Shown piece by piece: positions 60,828 to 64,000 of a stretch of DNA of 64,000 nt. How positions within the stretch are numbered: the stretch's first letter is position 1; each line of letters opens with the position of its first letter. Origin of the DNA: Chlamydomonas sphaeroides (taxonomy: Eukaryota; Chlorophyta; Chlorophyceae; Chlamydomonadales; Chlamydomonadaceae). The DNA lies in the NCBI GenBank assembly GCA_001662425.1, contig BDDC01000207.1:12752-76751 (forward strand). Direction: 5' to 3'. The position numbers and the translations under genes are program-made. The notes under the pieces are model-generated. The model did no database searches and was not told where the DNA came from. It saw only the letters and a list, made by a program, of their open reading frames with translations.

Positions 60828-63488
60828 CTACCAGAAGTACCGTGCCGTGGCGCGGGGCGCCATCATGTTGCTGTTCTCCTGCGTTTCCGTGAAGTACCTA
60901 CGCCAGGAGGAAGCGGGGCCGGGAGCGGGGCACGCATGCGCAGGTCGGACTCCAAGTCTGCACGGGCTAACTCAGGCCAAGTGTCCGATGCGCTGTGCGC
61001 TGCGCGCTGTGCGCTGTGCGCTGTGCGCTGTGCGCTGTGCGCTGTGCGCTGTGCGCTGTGCGCTGTGCGCTGTGCGGTGACCACCCCTATCCAGAGTGCT
61101 ACTGCGGTGCCGGGCCTACAGGACACACACACCAGCCCGGCTGCTTCGCAGGCGGCAGCAGCGCTGTGCGGACGCCCCGCCCGCCCCATCACGCCCGGCA
61201 GCCTCACCGCACGTCCCGATTGAGCTTGTCGTCGAAGATGAGGATGGAGGCCACGTTGCCGCAGCGGTAGCAGTAGTTGGGCGCGGACCACACGGTCACC
61301 AGGCTGCGGTCGGGGAACATGTACTTGAGCCCCTCCTGCACCAGCTGGTGCGCGCGGCATATGAGCTCCAGGCCGTTGATGGCGTTGAACTCGGCCGTGA
61401 CCTGGGGTTGACGTGGGGCAGGCGGCAGGCAGGCAAGCAGGCGAGGAGGCCGATTCGTATGATACGCAGATGCGCGCAGCGCACACGCCTGTGTAGGCCG
61501 GGCTAATACCGATGCCTCTCAGAGCGGTCCATGGGCGCTGGTGTGGCGCAAACGGGTGTGCGCGCATTGCCATTTTGTAACAAGCAGCATATGCGGCAGG
61601 GAGGCGGTGACGAAGTAGCCGAATTGGCGCGAAACGGTCGAGTTCCGCTGCCGCAGGCCTAGCCCCCTCGGGACACTCCCGGCTGCGCCTCAGCGCCAGC
61701 GGGGCACAGCGCACCTTGCTGCCGAACAGCCAGCCCGCGCCGCGCGGGCTGATGGCCCAGGTCTCGATGTCCTCGGGGTCGGACCACATGAGGTCGCAGA
61801 AGGGCCCCTCGTGCGGGATCTCGCACACGCGGTCAATGGTGCGGATCTGGTCCAGCGTGCGGATGTCGGGCGACAGGCCGCCATGCACGCACAACACCTT
61901 GCTGTCGATGAGCGCAGACAGCGTGAGGAAGTCGAACACCTCGGTGCAGTACCGCCACGCGTTGGCGTTGCCGTACTTGCGCTGGCACTCGTCGTAGAAG
62001 CCGTACACCTGCGTGCCGGGGTACAGTGGGTGCGGCGTGAGCTGTGGTGGGCGCGCTGGCTCATGCCGCTGCGTAGCGGCCGCAACTGGGCAGTCAGCGT
62101 CCAGTTCGCCGCTGGGCGGGCGCGGTCCCCACCTGCGTGATCTGGCGGCTCTCGTGGTTGCCGCGGAGCAGGGTGATGTTGGCGGGGTAGCGCGCCTGAC
62201 GGGCGGCAAGGGCAGCAGCAGCAGCCGCAGCGGGCGGCCGTTCGGTGCCAGCGTCCATGTGCTCAGCGCTTGAGAACAAGGGGCGGCGGCGCGGCATGGA
62301 TGCCAGCGCAGGCACGCGAGGCAGGACGGCATCGCAGCGGGTGTGCTTCCGCCTGCCCAGAGCTGTGCGCCGACAGCCGCGTGAGGCCAGTGGAGGCCGG
62401 CCAGAAAGACGGCAAGACCGCGCGGTAAGTGGGGCGGCAGGACACGATGCTGCAGCCGCGGTGCAGGCCCAGGTCATCCGGAGCGCTCAGAGCACTGCCG
62501 CCGCCTTCTGCACGCCGCCGGCAGAAGCGGTTGGCCACCCGGCGACGGCCGGCATGAGCATGCAGAGTGCGCCGGCTAGGGCAAAGCAAGCAACCGGCAA
62601 CCCTGCTTCATGCGCGCGCGCGTGGCTGGGGTGCCGGTGGCTGGCGCGCGGTGCGGCGGAAGGCAGCTGCGAGGGCTGCGGCTCAGTACATCGGGACAAA
62701 CGCCAACGGTGGCTGTGGCGGCGGCAGCGGCCAAGACGCACGCGACTAGGGCAGCCCAGCTTCCTGCCGCCGGTACTCCGCTAGTACGCGTACGACTAAA
62801 CAGGAGCGGCTGCGGGGCTGGGAGGGGCTTGCGGGTTCGGCAGGAATGCATGCCGCTGCCGCGTTCGCGCCGCTCCCTGTCAGCGGGGTCAGAGGTGCGC
62901 TGGGTGCGTCTGCTGCTGAGAGAGGGTTGCTGGCAGATGTTGTCATGGGATGTTGGTATGATGCAAAACTGACCACCACCCCTATGGTCGTGCGGGGTGG
63001 GGCTATCGAGGACGGCTCCTTCAGGGGCGGGGCCCGAGGTCGCTGCAGTGCCCCACCCTGCTGATGCGCCTACGCGCACTTTGCTGTAAGCACTTGCTGC
63101 TGGGTGGCGTAAACCGACACAGGCAGCTCGCCGAGAAGATAGAGATGCGCGCCGATACACCGGCATTGCCAGACCGAGGCCCCACCTTGAGCAACATCAG
63201 CATGGTGAAGACCTCAAGGCTGTTATATCCCCGGTCCACAAAGTCGCCCATGAAAATGTAGTTGGTGCTTGGCACCTCGCCGCCCGTCTCGAAAAGACGC
63301 AGCAGGTCGTGGAACTGTCCATGGATATCGCCGCACACGGTGACCGGCGCGTTCACGGGCTGCACATTAGACTCCTCCACAAGGATTTCCTTGACATAGT
63401 CGCACAGCGCCTTCAGCTCCTCCTCCGCTAGGTGCTCGCATTTCCGGACTTTCTCAATCCATTTCTCAAGGTCCGAGTTCATCGCCAT
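60828..63488 (-). CDS. PPP6C: serine/threonine protein phosphatase 6 catalytic subunit
   Basis: Five exons join to 307 residues, the usual PP6 length (about 303-305): 63186-63488, 62133-62195, 61715-62008, 61208-61401 and 60828-60897. The metal-binding PPP motifs are GDIHGQ (53-58), GDFVDRG (81-87) and RGNHESRQ (112-119), then [56 protein letters not shown] and [11 protein letters not shown]. The product is closer to PP6 than to PP2A or PP4 ([40 protein letters not shown]). The last exon gives [20 protein letters not shown] followed by FW, matching plant PP6 (FyPP) tails but ending in Trp rather than the usual Leu after YF, so carboxymethylation of a terminal Leu is not possible as encoded. 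An in-frame TGA right after DVR would end the protein early if the last intron were retained. Confidence 0.96.
60990..61076. repeat. 7-bp tandem repeat (GCTGTGC) in the last PP6 intron
   Basis: About ten to twelve nearly perfect copies of GCTGTGC lie between the exons 61208-61401 and 60828-60897. Confidence 0.92.
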
Positions 63489-64000
63489 AGCGAGGCACAG
63501 CGAGCGATGCTGATCGGTGCTAACTCAAAGCGCTAAGCCGCTAAGCCAGCGGCCACGCAGGACGGATAAAAAGGCTGGGTAAAGAGGGGGCTCTGACGTG
63601 CGTTTGATAGCAGAAGAGGTTTAGCGTCAAGGCGGCGTGGGAGCGCAGGAGGCAGTATGTAAGAGCGCTTGCAGCGTACAGGAATGACGTGCGAGATGGG
63701 AGAGCCTGCGCTGGTGGTGCTGCTGTTCGCGTTCGGTCGCTAGCGCATCCACGCAGCGTGCCCCGTACCACACGCGTCGTACGCCGCCTTCCGCGCCCCC
63801 AGATTCTTTGCCAGGCCTCAATAACGCATCTCAGCTCAGCATCGGTGTCCAAAGCGTTGAAGGGAAGCTGGGTAGGGGTGCGGCAGCCTGGGCTGGCCAA
63901 CCAGCCCAAGGGGGCCCCTGACTCGGCCTATCGGACTGCAGCTCTCCACGGCGCTTCTGCCTGTTTTCCCTAGTCCCTGTCAAGGCGGTATGCAAGCCAT
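63489..64000. other. upstream region of the PP6 gene to the window edge
   Basis: Expected to hold the PP6 promoter and 5' leader. No coding sequence with family resemblance is seen. Confidence 0.5.

Overview
The window is nuclear DNA of a green alga, most likely a chlorophyte of the Chlamydomonadales/Volvocales type. The evidence is very GC-rich sequence, intron-dense genes with GTGAG/GTGCG-type donors and CAG acceptors, plastid-targeted RuBisCO assembly factor RAF1 and a SufE-BolA fusion, a cilium-linked CFAP20DC protein, SRCR ectodomains, a BTB-BACK protein of the kind expanded in volvocine algae, and long Ala/Gly/Pro/Ser low-complexity tracts. Two runs of N (21165-21525 and 48497-48873) are assembly gaps, both beside poly-C and both inside introns. 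I saw no rRNA, tRNA, CRISPR array or prokaryotic operon structure.

Layout, left to right. 70-10323 (-): exons of a secreted/membrane SRCR-repeat protein followed by polytopic membrane exons, possibly one gene running off the left edge. 11764-17916 (+): a 1350-residue unrecognised protein with five copies of a Ser/Arg/Pro cassette. 18300-19386 (+): a 146-residue putative plastid protein. 20499-24223 (-): SUFE1, a SufE-BolA fusion. 25189-30659 (+): CFAP20DC homologue. 31695-36254 (+): RAF1. 36966-40721 (+): small subunit of carbamoyl-phosphate synthetase. 42087-44177 (-): BTB-BACK gene carrying a 68-bp insertion-like segment and an in-frame TAA. 44630-45068 (+): 66-residue basic protein. 46977-50222 (-): peroxisomal enoyl-CoA hydratase 2 with a C-terminal SRL. 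50568-55239 (+): DNAJC11. 56870-59650 (-): PTEN. 60828-63488 (-): PP6-type phosphatase catalytic subunit.

The genes are unrelated housekeeping and organelle genes in mixed orientation, not a pathway cluster. Shared themes are plastid function (RAF1, CARA, SUFE1, the 146-residue protein), mitochondrial/peroxisomal function (DNAJC11, ECH2) and signalling phosphatases (PTEN next to PP6). Exon joins were worked out by hand from splice-site consensus, reading-phase closure and recognised protein families. For the recognised genes the joined exons give one uninterrupted frame from ATG to stop.

The most unusual observations are a 47-nt sequence shared by an intron at 1093-1139 and the insertion-like segment in the BTB-BACK gene at 42952-42998, both inside short direct repeats; the five-cassette Ser/Arg/Pro protein; and three probable GC-AG introns.
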